Program-made: the position numbers and the translations under genes
Assembly (NCBI GenBank): GCA_002633005.1
Contig: NMRA01000484.1
Coordinates: 258,681 to 322,680, forward strand
DNA from: Phoronis australis
Taxonomy: Eukaryota; Phoronida; Phoronidae
DNA length: 64,000 nt
Reading direction: 5' to 3'
The notes under the pieces: model-generated
Told to the model about the DNA's origin: nothing
What the model saw: only the letters and a program-made list of their open reading frames with translations
Databases searched by the model: none
Shown: positions 12,064 to 22,792 of the stretch, piece after piece
Layout of the letters: each line of letters begins with the position of its first letter
Numbering within the stretch: position 1 is the stretch's first letter

Positions 12064-13503
12064 ATGGAAAGCGAATCACAAATCGAAGATTGCAATGCGA
12101 ATTTTGATTGCGCAAAAGAAGAGGAAGAGGTGAACAATAATCAAAACAACGTTGGCGAAAAACATTCTGAATCGATTTTCAAGAGAACAGTGTATTGTAC
12201 TATAGGGGTATATTCCTCTGTGTTTTGTCTTGGTCTTGTTGGTTCTTTAATTGGGCCTTCTCTGCTAGATTTACAGGAGCTATATCAAATTCCAACATCC
12301 TCTGCTTTGATTCTCGTCTCTTGTTGTAACGCCGGTTACCTCACTGGCACATTGCTAGGTGGTTACACATTTAGCAAACTGAATGACACTTTTTATTTCC
12401 TGTTGGGCAGCAGTGGTATGGCCGTTACTTTGAGTGTGGTGTTGTGGATTCCATACTATCCTATCGTCTGCGCCATTACTCTGTTGAGAGGAATCTTCCA
12501 AGGATTCGTGCAAGTGGCAAGTCACGTGTACATAATGGCCACGTGGAGAACCAACCGTCACTTGAAATCATTGACAATGGTCACGTCGGTTGCTTGGTCG
12601 TCCGGATCATTCTTGGCGCCAATTATATTGGAACCGTTTTTGTCTGAAGACGACCAAGACCTAACAAAGGCTTGCGCAAATGTCACCAACGGCTGTGTTT
12701 CCCTTGACGGTAGAGGCACAAAGATTCGGTACGGTTGGCTTACGATCTCGCTTATTTGCTGCATGGCCGTTGCATTGAATGGCACTTCGTTTTGTTGGGG
12801 CAGAATGCAATTTAAGAAAAGAAAGATGGCAACCGAAAATGCAAAAAAGATAACAAAACAGACAAATGTCTTTCGTTTCCTTGTGTCTTCTTTTGCATTT
12901 ACTCTGTATTTTTTCTACATGTGCGTCGAACAAAGTCTCGCAAGCTTAATGACAGCATACGTTGTTAAAGGACTTCTATGGGAAAAGTACAAGGGTCCCC
13001 TTATAACTTCTGTTTTCTGGGGCCTATTTGGACTGTCCCAGTTGGTTGCCGTATTCGTCACAAGAATCGTTAAGCCTGCGAAGATCATACTAACTCATTT
13101 TGCATTTGTGAGCATTGCATTGCTTGTATTGAGTTTGACAGCTCACCTCAGCGAAACTGTTGTTTGGGTGTGTGTAACTGTTCTGGGATACAGCGCAGGA
13201 CCATTTTTTCATTGTGGCTTTTTACTCATAAACAAACATCAGCCAATAGATGGTTGCCTTTCTGCAACCATATTGTGTGCCTCGTTTATATCTTCTATGA
13301 TTAACGTCCCGTTGTTAGGATACATTCTCACCAGTTATGGTCCCAGTGCCATGACATTCACCCTTTTGGGCTTTGCAGTGGCTACAATTGTCACTCTGTG
13401 TTTGATGACGTGGCTTACACGACGCTACAAAACGAAAGAACGACTTAAGATGTCAGCCGTTGAAGTGCCCGAGGAGCGTGTGGAGTTAAATAGAAGTGCG
13501 TAG
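12064..13503 (+). CDS. Major facilitator superfamily transporter, MFSD4/NaGLT1-like
   Basis: Intronless 479-residue membrane protein. An acidic, Asn/Gln-rich cytosolic N-terminus (about residues 1-38) precedes alternating hydrophobic segments compatible with the 12-helix MFS fold, six on each side of a hydrophilic middle loop. The first helix carries GLVGSLIGPSLLDLQ, and the next pair carries GYLTGTLLGGYTFSKLND, the position of the MFS loop-2/3 signature; both resemble MFSD4/sodium-dependent glucose transporter 1 proteins. A luminal or external loop (about residues 190-220) has an N-glycosylation-type NVT and three cysteines. The C-terminus is basic. The length is close to the family's (about 500 aa). 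I chose the ATG at 12064 (AAAATGG context); the frame is open slightly further upstream but without an ATG. Substrate is unknown: family members include glucose carriers and orphans. Confidence 0.85.
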   Translation: MESESQIEDCNANFDCAKEEEEVNNNQNNVGEKHSESIFKRTVYCTIGVYSSVFCLGLVGSLIGPSLLDLQELYQIPTSSALILVSCCNAGYLTGTLLGGYTFSKLNDTFYFLLGSSGMAVTLSVVLWIPYYPIVCAITLLRGIFQGFVQVASHVYIMATWRTNRHLKSLTMVTSVAWSSGSFLAPIILEPFLSEDDQDLTKACANVTNGCVSLDGRGTKIRYGWLTISLICCMAVALNGTSFCWGRMQFKKRKMATENAKKITKQTNVFRFLVSSFAFTLYFFYMCVEQSLASLMTAYVVKGLLWEKYKGPLITSVFWGLFGLSQLVAVFVTRIVKPAKIILTHFAFVSIALLVLSLTAHLSETVVWVCVTVLGYSAGPFFHCGFLLINKHQPIDGCLSATILCASFISSMINVPLLGYILTSYGPSAMTFTLLGFAVATIVTLCLMTWLTRRYKTKERLKMSAVEVPEERVELNRSA

Positions 13504-14187
13504 TGGATGGGAGGATGTTGGACACTTTTAGGGGTGGCAACGAGAGCCTTTGATTTGCGTGCAGCTGTGCGGATCCTTGTGTAAAAGGCCCGCCCTCATA
13601 TTCACCCGTTTTGCAATGGTAAAATAACGCATTGTATCCTGGCCTAATTTGCGAGAGGTTGGTGCATTTCTGAGCTTAGGCAAACATATCGAACGCCACG
13701 CATGCAGCAACGATTTTTTTTGTGGGAGCATTACAACTCATATTGTTCAACTATAAATCTTTTGCACTATTAGAATGAGGAATCGCATATTACTTGTGTT
13801 GCTGTGAAAAACAATGATTAGCAATGGACTATATTTGCATGGCAAAAAACTAAGGCTACTCATGGCTCGCAGCATGCGAGAGGATACCCTCTGCCACAGC
13901 GCCGCCTGTATGGAAATGTGACCCTCTGTCTTGATAATGAGCGACACACGGTGCGTGGGAATCGCTACGAATTTGTTGTAGATTTTTTCTTGTACAGTTG
14001 CGCGGGAATGCGTCTGAAAAAATAGTGAATCGTTTTGTTGTTTTGTTCGACACCTTGTCAATTTGCTTGAGCCAAAAACCCACTTCAGATTTGGCTGCAA
14101 TGCATTGATTTAGCGCGTACTTCGAGTGGTTTGCAAATTTGTATAAATAATGCTTTTTGTGTTTAACCTCAGGTTCTCTAGTTGGAC

Positions 14188-14193
14188 AATAAA
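14188..14193 (+). terminator. Possible polyadenylation signal of the MFS gene
   Basis: AATAAA lies 685 bp after the transporter's stop. It is the first canonical hexamer I noticed downstream; assignment is tentative. Confidence 0.3.
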
Positions 14194-14194
14194 T

Positions 14195-15081
14195 TTTAAC
14201 TGTCATTCAACGTTGGTGACATCTCTTTTGCTATTTTAGCAGGCCTGTAAAGATGTAAACATTATTCTGGAGAGGGTGGGTACAGACTAATACGATTTGA
14301 CCAAGCCCGGATTTCCCCGCTTTCCCAATGTAAACGCCCTGACAGTGCGGGACGCCAGCTGCTGCACGCTTTCGCCTATGATAGGCGCAGCGTATGAACT
14401 TTAGTTTCAGGGGTGAGGGCCCGTGGAGGCACCCATTTTTCAGACAAAAGTTTCATTATAAGTGACAACTTTTAGTTCTGAGCACGCGGTGAAGCGGTTA
14501 GGCAATGCTTTTGTACCTTTCATTACGGCGTTTTCCGTTGTCTCAGCTTGTTCGATTCTATAGCCCAACAAGTTGGGAAGAACACCCCTGTAGCCAATAT
14601 CTTACACTTATGCCTGGAGGGTCAGCTCTCTTGTTCGATAATTGCCCTTAACTCCACTTAGATCATAGTCTAGGCCTATCTGGCTGGGCTGTGCTGCTAA
14701 AATAAAAGTTAAGTTATAACACATGTGAACATAAACCAATAGCATATCTGAAATTCTCGTCAAAAGGTGATCATGTTTAGTGTTTGAATTGCCAAAATTG
14801 CCCAACTACAACCGAAGTTACGACAATCTATTCTTTCGGAATGCGTACCAATTCGCTCTGGGTTTGGCTGTGTTCCCCTGTGGTCCGTAATAAGCCTGGT
14901 AGATAATTGGCCTGCCAGTTGTCATACCAGACAAAAGACTGAGCTTGGCAGTTAACAAAGGAGCTAGATGTTATCACACGCTCACAACCCTCGACGTCTG
15001 GTAAAGTCACCACTGAGCGGAAAAACGCCGTTATGTTATAAATTTCACCTATTATGTTGCCAAACATGTAGTGCAAAAGTC
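14195..15081. other. No recognisable gene
   Basis: Short ORFs on the - strand show no domain. Nothing else was noticed before the inverted repeat that starts near 15082. Confidence 0.4.
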
Positions 15082-15752
15082 ATGCTTTAGGATCAAAAAA
15101 CGGACAATCGCCGCACAAATGAAAAAGTTCATATTAATTCAACATTTCGTCTATTCGTTAGACATCATCAGGTTAAAAACAATAAGACATCAAGTGCCGA
15201 AATACGAGTCATGTTACATTCATGAAGTGAAACGAGTGTAGTAACAATGACAGGAAATAGTAAATAAGTCCATCACTGAGCTCTGCATGTTATTCGGAGA
15301 ACCAGCAGCCTGCTGGTCCTGACTGGCCAATGTAAAGTCATTACTGTACAAGTTCTTTACAGATTACACTGAGTGAATTAGCTTGGTGATTGTTACTGAC
15401 ACATTGCCTATAGCCGTTGCGTTTTTCTGAGGTGAGATGTTCTGTCAATCTGTCACTGAGGTGTCTCTGTGTAAGTCCGATACAGAATTCATTGCAATTA
15501 CCACATTCAACCTTAAAAAAACAATGCTATTGTTTAACAAAGGGATATGTGACTTCAGTTTACATAGCTATATTGGATAGTTTACAAAGAGATTTCAACG
15601 ACTGGGTCCATACAATGTACAAGACGAAATAATTGACGATTCAACTTCAGACTACCAGGCCCAGTGTAACCAAGAGAAAAGAATAGACGAAACGTCGAAT
15701 TAATGCGAACGCTTTCATTTGTGCGGCGATTGTCAGTTTTTTTGTCCTATTA
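15082..15752 (-). mobile_element. Penelope-like retroelement remnant with inverted ends
   Basis: About 70 bp at 15082-15156 recur inverted at 15681-15752. Shared blocks are CAATCGCCGCACAAATGAAA, ATTAATTC and TTCGTCTATTC. Between them, on the - strand, 15418-15514 encodes a GIY-YIG-type segment: K-V-E-C-G-N-C, then FCIGLTQRHLSDRLTEH. That is the C-terminal endonuclease domain of Penelope-like elements, which are known to carry complex inverted or duplicated ends. The reverse transcriptase is missing, so this is a truncated copy. Confidence 0.65.
15418..15514 (-). pseudogene. GIY-YIG endonuclease fragment
   Basis: About 32 residues. VECGNC resembles the Cys-x2-Cys that precedes the GIY in Penelope-like proteins. 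The expected YIG is FCIG here, with Tyr replaced by Cys at the second position, which would impair a nuclease. Downstream R-x-L-x-D-R-L-x-EH fits the conserved Arg and EH region. Too short to fold alone. Confidence 0.6.
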
Positions 15753-15756
15753 TGGC

Positions 15757-16476
15757 CAACTGATGTAATGATTTAGGGTGTATCAAAGTAACCCTACCGC
15801 GGACGGCGAGATACGGAGTAATAGAGGGAAAACAATAGCAAGTTGGTATACACTTTCGTATATTTCCTAGAGTGAAAACAAGGCCTCAGGTCAAGAATCA
15901 CTTTATTAGAGGCCAGTTCACTCTATTTGGGTCTTGCATTGAAATGATACACTTTGACTAGGGTTCTCACTCTTCATGAATTTGCCACAATAATACGGAA
16001 TTGTCTGCCGCTACAGTTATGCACCGAGACTTTTAGCCTGAGTTTCTGAGCGCATGGATTCTACTTCATCTCTCATACACATCATTACCATGCGTTTTAT
16101 TTGCTTGTATGGGGATAAGTTACGCGATTACGTGGATTGGTTGAAGCGTTCGAAATACCCTACACGTTGGTCTGGTGGATTTGCGGCCGGGCCACGACAA
16201 AACTTTCACATAAAAGCCCTATGTGGATGTGGTGTCATATTCAAGTAACTGGTCCGGCGGGCCAGCACATGTATTTGCTGAAACTCGAACACTGATTGGT
16301 TGTCCAGTTTGTACGCTTGATCGGACCATATGAGCGTAAATAGGGATGGCCGCCAATAGACTGTTTAAGAAATGGTTCGCGCGGATAGCATCTATTGCCT
16401 TCACGTTACAGGACAAAGTCACAGACAAAAATGTACAGGCGAAACTGTAAATCCTAGTATGTACAATATCCTGAGC
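15757..16476. other. No recognisable gene
   Basis: Chance-length ORFs only; no repeat was recognised. An ORF covering 16372-16782 starts here, but only its second half is recognisable (LINE fragment). Confidence 0.4.
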
Positions 16477-16477
16477 C

Positions 16478-16785
16478 CAAGACGGTTACTCTGGCTCAGC
16501 CTCTTAATTCGTATGGAGGATGGAAGGATACCCGATGATCTTCTTCATAAAGAATTGGAAGATGGAAAACACCCAACAGGTAGGCACCACCACTCCTACA
16601 AGCCGTGGTCAAGAGAGACCGGTATATCCTTGCAATCGACCTTTGATGAAGCGACGCAACCTGAGGCAAACCATGATGTCGTCAGTTGGTGGAGAAAGGC
16701 CTTTCATTATTTAAAGAGTCACGCACGCAACAGTCCGGTGAAAAGTCGTAGGAGAAGGAAAGCGCGCGAACAAGGAACTTGAGCC
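16478..16785 (+). pseudogene. LINE (non-LTR retrotransposon) 3'-terminal ORF fragment
   Basis: The frame reads RRLLWLSLLIRMEDGRIPDD, then LLHKELEDGKHPTGR. This matches the very common C-terminal tail of LINE endonuclease/reverse-transcriptase proteins, usually written R-W-L-G-H-x-x-RMEDGRIP followed by G-x-R-P-x-GR-P-x-x-R. The normally conserved GH after the Trp-Leu is degenerate, and no reverse transcriptase lies upstream. A 5'-truncated dead copy. Confidence 0.75.
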
Positions 16786-17035
16786 AAGCAGCTTCTGGGT
16801 TAATATATGTCATCTAAGCCAATGGACTCTCGATCACTCCCGAACAGAACTGAATAGTTACACACGACACTGCATCGTATATCTACATGTACCTAGAGTG
16901 CAACACCGTAGGTTCATGAGACCAACCAAGTCGACCACGCCAACCTTGACTACGTTGGCCTCATAAAGTCGGACTTTATCAAAAACCCGAACACTTTGCA
17001 ACTGAAAGTAACAGAAATGAAATTCTAACGTGTAA

Positions 17036-17066
17036 CCAGAGATCTTCTTGTACTGAAGATCTCTGG
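17036..17066. other. Perfect 12-bp hairpin
   Basis: CCAGAGATCTTC, a 7-nt spacer, then GAAGATCTCTGG. It lies 206 bp beyond the stop codon of the 794-codon gene, in that gene's 3' direction, so it could form a stem in the 3' UTR or mark the gene end. Confidence 0.6.
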
Positions 17067-17271
17067 TGTAACTTCAACGAAATGTTTTGCATCAGACAAC
17101 AACTGCAGTCACTGCAGAGTACTGCATAATACAGAGTTGAGGGTGGTTTGTGGAATCTTTTTTCACTTAAAGAAATTTACTCGAAATCTTAAGTCGATCA
17201 CGTAGTTTTTATATCAAGATCAATCGATCTCCATCATGTTTTGTTTTTGGTATAATAACCTCATTTAAACA

Positions 17272-19656
17272 TCACAATCGTATCTTCCTTACGGTTGGAC
17301 TGTTAATTGGCGCAAGGGGTGCCTGTATGTCCACATCTTTTCGGCTTCTTCCTTGACTTCTCTCCCTACGTCTACCTCTGACATCAGACTCTGTTTTAGG
17401 CCTTTTAATAGCAGTCTCTTCCCTTTTCACGCGGGAGCCCTTGATGGATTTCGGGAATTTGTTGCCTGAACCATCTAACGTAATATCCGTTCCGGTCAAT
17501 GTTGTCACATATCGCGAACACAATCCTCCACATTTGCTGTATTGCATGTCTTCGCGTTTCAGACAACTTGACGTCGGATTTCGACGAGGAACGTATGCAT
17601 TCCAAAGCAACGGCGTTTGCGAGAAAGAGCCTGACGCGTTAAGTGACAAATCAACATGCGTTAAACTTTTCGTGTATCGGTTGCAGACTCCATCATTTTT
17701 GTAAGACATGCCCGACGAGTAAATCGAGTCTTCCCCAGGAGCATTTTCACCGAGCTCTTTGAGAGATTGACCTATGTCAGCCACCATTTTACGATACTGG
17801 GAATTAGCTCTCGGTCTCCTGTTGTACGCGGTATCTGTGTTGTCCATTTTGCGCTGGTACCGGGTTCTTGAGAATGACCCTGATGCGTTCAAGGAACGAT
17901 CGACATGCGTCAACGTTTTGGAGTAGCGATCACACAAACCTGGCTTCTTTACATGTCTGTTTCTACTTTCGTTGCATTTACGTGTCTCCTGGTGTTCGTT
18001 CGCGTTCCTCGACGACTGCGCGTGCTGAAGTTTGTCTGACACCAATCCCTGGTAAGGAAGCATGCCTTTTGGAAGGTTAAGCTTTTTCGTTTCTGAAAAA
18101 GACCCTGAAGCTTCCAGAGCCAAATCCACATGAGTGAGACTCTTGGGGTACCGATGACAAACGCCATACTTTGTGTCATACAAAATAGTGCTATTGAAAT
18201 CGATTGTCTGAATCGGAATAGCCCTAGTAGGCTGCTTGGTCGGCATCGTGACATGAACGACGTCATCGTTATTTCCGTTACAAATTCCATGCTCATTCTC
18301 CCGCAGTGTTCTTTTAACTTGTCCGCCTACCCTTCCTGACGACGTGCCGGAACATGGGGACCTGCATTTGGAAAGTGGCATCTTATTTGTACTTGATAAC
18401 AAACCCGGGCTTTCTACAGAAACGTCCACTTGTATTAAACTTTTGGGATACTGGTTATAAACATCAGTTGTCTTGTCACGACTACTTGTTCGTTTGCTTG
18501 ACTCTGCACCTTGTGACAGAGAGTCTAGGTCCCTGCTCGTGTGAGATGTCATACCCTTCGGCTGATAAAGTTTTCTCCAATCTGAAAATGACCCGGAGGC
18601 GTCAAGAGCCGGGTCGACATGTGTTAAACTCTTGGGGTATTTATGACAAACGCCTCGTCGACTATCATACAACAATCTTTTAGAATGACCCACGACGTCG
18701 GATGCGCAGTTTTCTTGTTTTCTGTCATTAAGAAGTCTGTCAGCAATCTCTGTACTACGATGTTCATGTCCCAAATGCCCAGACATCACCCCTTTAGTTT
18801 GCGAAAAGGAACCTGAGGCTTCAAGAGCCCGGTCGATATGTGTCAAAGTCTGAGGGTACCGGTAGCACACCCCTGACGTTTTATCATATTTGAACTTCGA
18901 ATTGGTGCCTTCTGTTGTATAAGATGACTGGGACCCGTCGTTTTCCCGGCATTCCGTTGATCGAGACTGTGTAGTTTTTGCGTATGAGAACATAACTTGC
19001 GATTTATTCAGTTTGTTTGTATTTGAGAAGGAACCGGAAGCACCAAGAGACATGTCTACATGTGTCAAGGTTTTTGGGTACCTGTGGCACACTCCCTCAT
19101 TCTTCCGATACAGAACTTCATTTCCACTAAATGGCGACGCTTTCACTTCGGGCTCCCCTGCGTTTGGTTTGTGTTGACTTTCTTCTATACCAAGAATAGC
19201 AGAAGTTTCATCTCCTACCTCTCTCTCATCAACATTAAAGACGTTTGTTGGAGAATACGAGATTTCTTTCTCTTTACTGCCGCAAAATCTTTCTGTGTGA
19301 GCAACTGCTGGTGTGTTTTCAGACACTATGTCTATCACCTCACCATTATCAGTGGGGAAGGAGTCTGGTAATACCGCTCTGATCATGGTGTCGACATATT
19401 CCCGAACCTTTTCATTTAGATTCCTCAATCGAGACGGTGTCGCGCCTGCATAAAAGAGCTTGTCGTTGGACAAATTCCGTTCGACGTGTGTTTGTGAGTC
19501 AGTCCGGAAACCTCCCTCGCTGTTTCTGCTAAACATCTCTTCGAGTTCTCGAGGTTCTTCAGAGTGCGCTTCATGCTGACTGTGATCAAAATGGTTAGTA
19601 GAAACTTCAGAAGTTTTATCGACAACCTCCTTTTCATCTTCTGTAGAAATCGACAT
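17272..19656 (-). CDS. Uncharacterised GVC/LTHVD/ASGSFS repeat protein (794 aa)
   Basis: Single-exon gene; the ATG at 19656 has a purine at -3. I do not recognise the family. The protein is hydrophilic, without signal peptide or membrane segment, and is built around a ~31-residue motif: an aromatic lead (L-x-Y-D-x3), then GVC-x-RYPKSLTHVD, then x3-L-x-ASGSFS-x-T. Copies are at about residues 182, 256, 328, 394 (degenerate, Cys lost), 493, 570, 651 and 705 (divergent), with a partial at 453. Spacing is mostly 54-81 residues. Linkers look disordered and Ser/Thr-rich, and several copies are followed by K-L-x-x-P-KGM. The C-terminus (about 737-775) is strongly basic (RGRRRERSQGRSRK), a possible nuclear or nucleic-acid/microtubule-binding tail. 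Its neighbour at 22793-26263 is a paralogue in the same orientation. Cytoskeletal or sperm-axonemal scaffolding is only a guess. Confidence 0.8.
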   Translation of the reverse strand: MSISTEDEKEVVDKTSEVSTNHFDHSQHEAHSEEPRELEEMFSRNSEGGFRTDSQTHVERNLSNDKLFYAGATPSRLRNLNEKVREYVDTMIRAVLPDSFPTDNGEVIDIVSENTPAVAHTERFCGSKEKEISYSPTNVFNVDEREVGDETSAILGIEESQHKPNAGEPEVKASPFSGNEVLYRKNEGVCHRYPKTLTHVDMSLGASGSFSNTNKLNKSQVMFSYAKTTQSRSTECRENDGSQSSYTTEGTNSKFKYDKTSGVCYRYPQTLTHIDRALEASGSFSQTKGVMSGHLGHEHRSTEIADRLLNDRKQENCASDVVGHSKRLLYDSRRGVCHKYPKSLTHVDPALDASGSFSDWRKLYQPKGMTSHTSRDLDSLSQGAESSKRTSSRDKTTDVYNQYPKSLIQVDVSVESPGLLSSTNKMPLSKCRSPCSGTSSGRVGGQVKRTLRENEHGICNGNNDDVVHVTMPTKQPTRAIPIQTIDFNSTILYDTKYGVCHRYPKSLTHVDLALEASGSFSETKKLNLPKGMLPYQGLVSDKLQHAQSSRNANEHQETRKCNESRNRHVKKPGLCDRYSKTLTHVDRSLNASGSFSRTRYQRKMDNTDTAYNRRPRANSQYRKMVADIGQSLKELGENAPGEDSIYSSGMSYKNDGVCNRYTKSLTHVDLSLNASGSFSQTPLLWNAYVPRRNPTSSCLKREDMQYSKCGGLCSRYVTTLTGTDITLDGSGNKFPKSIKGSRVKREETAIKRPKTESDVRGRRRERSQGRSRKDVDIQAPLAPINSPTVRKIRL

Positions 19657-19961
19657 TTGTTTTTTCTCAGTTTTGCAATATTTAGCAGTGGACAGTCATT
19701 TGCAAAAACCAAACGCAAAATACTATCAAGCACGTGAATGTGTAATGGAAATCGCATTTTTAAAGATTGTTTTATTAGTGATATGATTGATGGTCGCACA
19801 TGAATTTATCTATTCCTCGTATCCACCAATGGCCCCAACACCCACTGTAACAAAACATACGTTTCTTAAAAGAGAATGCCACCCGATTTAATTAGTCTTT
19901 TTTACCCTCTTAATCGGTCTATATGCACCTAACCTCGTATACGGTAGATCTTACCTCGCCT

Positions 19962-19967
19962 ATAAAG
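19962..19967 (+). promoter_or_regulatory. TATA-like box upstream of the THAP sequence
   Basis: TATAAA in the context CCTATAAAGG, about 80 bp before the THAP ATG at 20044. Plausible as a core promoter by position; untested. Confidence 0.3.
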
Positions 19968-20007
19968 GTGTCGCGTTAATATGTGAGGAAGGTGAGAAAC
20001 GACACAG

Positions 20008-20015
20008 TGACGTCA
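20008..20015. promoter_or_regulatory. CRE palindrome TGACGTCA
   Basis: A perfect cAMP-response-element palindrome, 352 bp upstream of the 794-codon gene and just before the THAP ATG. Another, at 26752-26759, lies 489 bp upstream of the paralogue. The motif is short and also occurs elsewhere in the window. Confidence 0.35.
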
Positions 20016-20043
20016 GTGGTTCTTCTGCAGAGTGAGTGCCGCT

Positions 20044-20253
20044 ATGGTGTGGTGTATCGTTCCCGCTTGTGCGAACTATGAAGCTGCGAGGAAAGCGGGT
20101 GTATCATTTTTTCGATTTCCTCGAGAACCAATAATGCTTCGGAAGTGGCTTGCGGTTGTGAAGAATGAAAAGTACGCCGTCAATACCAAATACGAGGCCG
20201 GGAAACTTGTCCGTGTCTGTCATTGGCCTGCATTTCGTCGGATCGGTTGTTGA
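20044..20253 (+). pseudogene. THAP-type zinc-finger domain, frameshifted
   Basis: M-V-W-C-I-V-P-A-C supplies the first C-x4-C pair. Next come the signature FFRFPREP and L-R-K-W-L, and then R-V-C where the terminal C-x2-H-F of a THAP domain should follow. Here the Cys is followed by HWPAF. The homologous copy at 60.65 kb reads VCDRHF at this point, and aligning the two shows about 4 extra bases here that push the His-Phe out of frame; a stop follows soon after. THAP domains bind DNA and are common in P-element-type transposases and host factors. This copy looks broken and sits at the start of a dispersed repeat. Confidence 0.75.
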
Positions 20254-21815
20254 TCACTTTTTGATTATGGAGATTTATAGTTGGCCATGAAAGCATAAAC
20301 AATTACAATTAATTCAAGGCGTAAAAACATAACGTTTTATATAACCTGTTTGATGACTGACTCGTTCGTGAGGATTCTGTTTGGTCCTATCCGGGTGTAG
20401 GATGTTTTCGCCAATTCGTTTTCTCAGCCCTAAAAACGTCGTAAGCACACTTCTGAGACAAACCTACGCTTCTCCAAAAAGGCGTTTCATGTGCGGAATT
20501 TTGTGGAAGCAAACGCACGCGTCAGTCTTTTCCGTTATCATGCAGTTAATTAGCTCACCGACACCATGGCAACTCATTCAAACGGTTTGCGGAACTATCC
20601 ATATGTTCCGTTGAGTATGCACGTTCACGGAGCCTCTCTATTATTTTTTATCAGTGTATTCCGGTTTGAACTGATAGCCTGTGAAACGTAACGCTCGACC
20701 TGTGAAGTCTTCGTCGGATGAGCACTCGTCTAAGTCGGGATTTGCGCGTAATGCCACGTTGACGTTTAATATCGTGGGTTCTGTTTCAAAATTAATTCTT
20801 CTCACCCCAACCAATGCTTATATACAACTTAAACAAAGTCTGTCTCATTAGATACAATTTATGATGCATTGGAGTGTTCGTGAACGCAAATATTTTGAGA
20901 AGCCAGCAATGAATAAATCACTGCGTTACCGGCTTTAGATACAATAAACTAATTGTCCGAGCACCGAGGCCGTGTGAGCGCATGCTAATGAAGTGTTTGC
21001 TGAGAGAAAACTGTTGTGAAACAATAACTCGATTTTATATCCTATGGTCAGATGTTAGGGGAATCTTTATTTAGATATTCGAGTCATTGTTACTGTACAA
21101 CTTTTGCCCTGACGGGCTTTGGAGGGTTAACCTAGCTGACTTCGCGGCCCCCGACGCGTTAGTGAGTAGATTTACAGTCTTGCACCAAAATAATCACGTG
21201 CACAAATTTTCTTTGGCTCACTAGTATAGTATTTTTGTGACTGGAAGCTTAGTTTCCAACTTTGGCTGGTTAATGTTCGTGATGTCTTCAGTCCGGCCGC
21301 GATAGGCATGATCCGATCATCGGGTGCCGAGCCACTGGCCGGGATAGCAAGCGTTTTGTGCTTTTAGAACTGAAAAAATCGCAAGTCTAAAATTACAACA
21401 TACAGCTATATTCTTCTGTCTATATTTCACGGACGAACAATTTCAATTTATCACCGAACAGACCCCAAACTCCCACGACCGACCTTCGTAAATTGGTTAC
21501 GGTACGTTCAAATACCTAAAAATCCGTAACAGCGAAATAAAATAACACGATTATATAATTGCTCGATGTATTTGTAAGGGTTTTACATCGAATTTTGATG
21601 ATTTATTGGTGTAAAACGATGAATTCAAGCGATAAGCCGACACCAGTAAGGGTGTTGTGAAGTGCTGAACAGACTGCATTCGAACCTCTGACGTCATTGG
21701 TTAATTTGAACACCTCCGTCTACAGTCAGCTGTCAGGTAAAAGAGATGTACTTGCTGCCATCGAGTGGAACTACTCGATCTAAATTGATAAAAACTTAGT
21801 TGATTTTTGGGGGTA
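20155..21815 (+). repeat. Dispersed THAP-bearing repeat, copy 1
   Basis: It matches 60625-62078 in order and orientation. Landmarks are ACGAGGCCG, GTCCGTGTCTGTC-like, GGAGCCTCTCTA, TGTATTCCGGTT, ACCAATGCTTATAT, AAACAAAGTCTGTCTCATTA, GACTTCGCGGCCCCCGACG, TGACGTCATTGGTTAATTT and AGTGGAACTACTCGATCTAA. Copy 1 has about 340 bp between the THAP end and GTTCACGGAGCC that copy 2 lacks, either an insertion or an intron lost from copy 2. No transposase is recognisable downstream of the THAP sequence. Confidence 0.75.
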
Positions 21816-22792
21816 TTATGTTATGAGTCATTGGGATATTCGTGTGTCTGTGGATGGTCGTAAGTAGTGTGATGTTTAACTCTCTGTTGATAAATTGTCG
21901 ATACATTGCTGATGTCAAACACATGCAGATCAAACGGCGATCAATATGGCGTTCACATGTGCAATTCTTATAAAATTGGGCGCCAGATCAAAGGCCAGAC
22001 CAGACACTTAAGACGAGCATTTACAAAAGCGGTGTATCAACTGCTTTGAGACCAGGAACTACTCTTTGTATTCGAAAAATCAAACTCGATTTTTGCCATG
22101 TTGCGTTCTACTTTAATTACAAACTCAGGACCAGTGTATAATTATGTGCTTGTCTATGTTATGTTTTACGTGGATGACTGTCTAATCCTGGTTTGAGCTT
22201 GATGACCTCAGCATTATTAAAGCTGGAAGGTCGAAATTTCGATTTTTACTCAAAATCTCGAGATTTTATTTGCGTTTGTAGCTCAAATGTGGTGGTCATC
22301 AAGTTCTCATCTGCGGAAGCTATAACGTAACAACGGACACGTATCTTGAAATGGAAAATGGCAAAAATAAGTTCGAGTTCCAGACCCCGTCAATCATGGG
22401 TCATTATCATAGGCGAAAAGAGCCCCGACCACAAGTTACGTCATTGGAATGCACCCTTCTCAAGATAACGTTTAAAACTGGTACTTGAAAGCAAAGTATT
22501 TTAGCTGGAACGTTCTAACAAGTCACACAAAAGCATTGGGCTGCTTTTCACTGGGAAAGAAAGAGGGTTCACGCATGACGTCACAGCTTATGAATGCGAC
22601 AATCGGTAACTTTTAAACGGTATCAGGCTCGTCGTGTGAACAGAACCTTCTACCTAAACAGTTTCAAACTTATGTTCGTGTGAAGACAGCTTTTATCATT
22701 TTACGGTTTACCATAGACATTGTTTTTTTCAATAAGAACGTCACAACCAATTGGTCTCAACGTTCTAAGTATAAACAGAAATGAACAGGACA
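21816..22792. other. Intergenic, 3' flank of the 1156-codon gene
   Basis: No gene recognised. A TGACGTCA palindrome occurs near 22575. Otherwise unremarkable AT-rich sequence. Confidence 0.4.

Noticed and set aside
13528-14206. ORFs of 116-117 codons on the - strand downstream of the MFS gene
   Set aside because: Two overlapping frames, no domain, and within the likely 3' UTR of the + strand gene; treated as chance.
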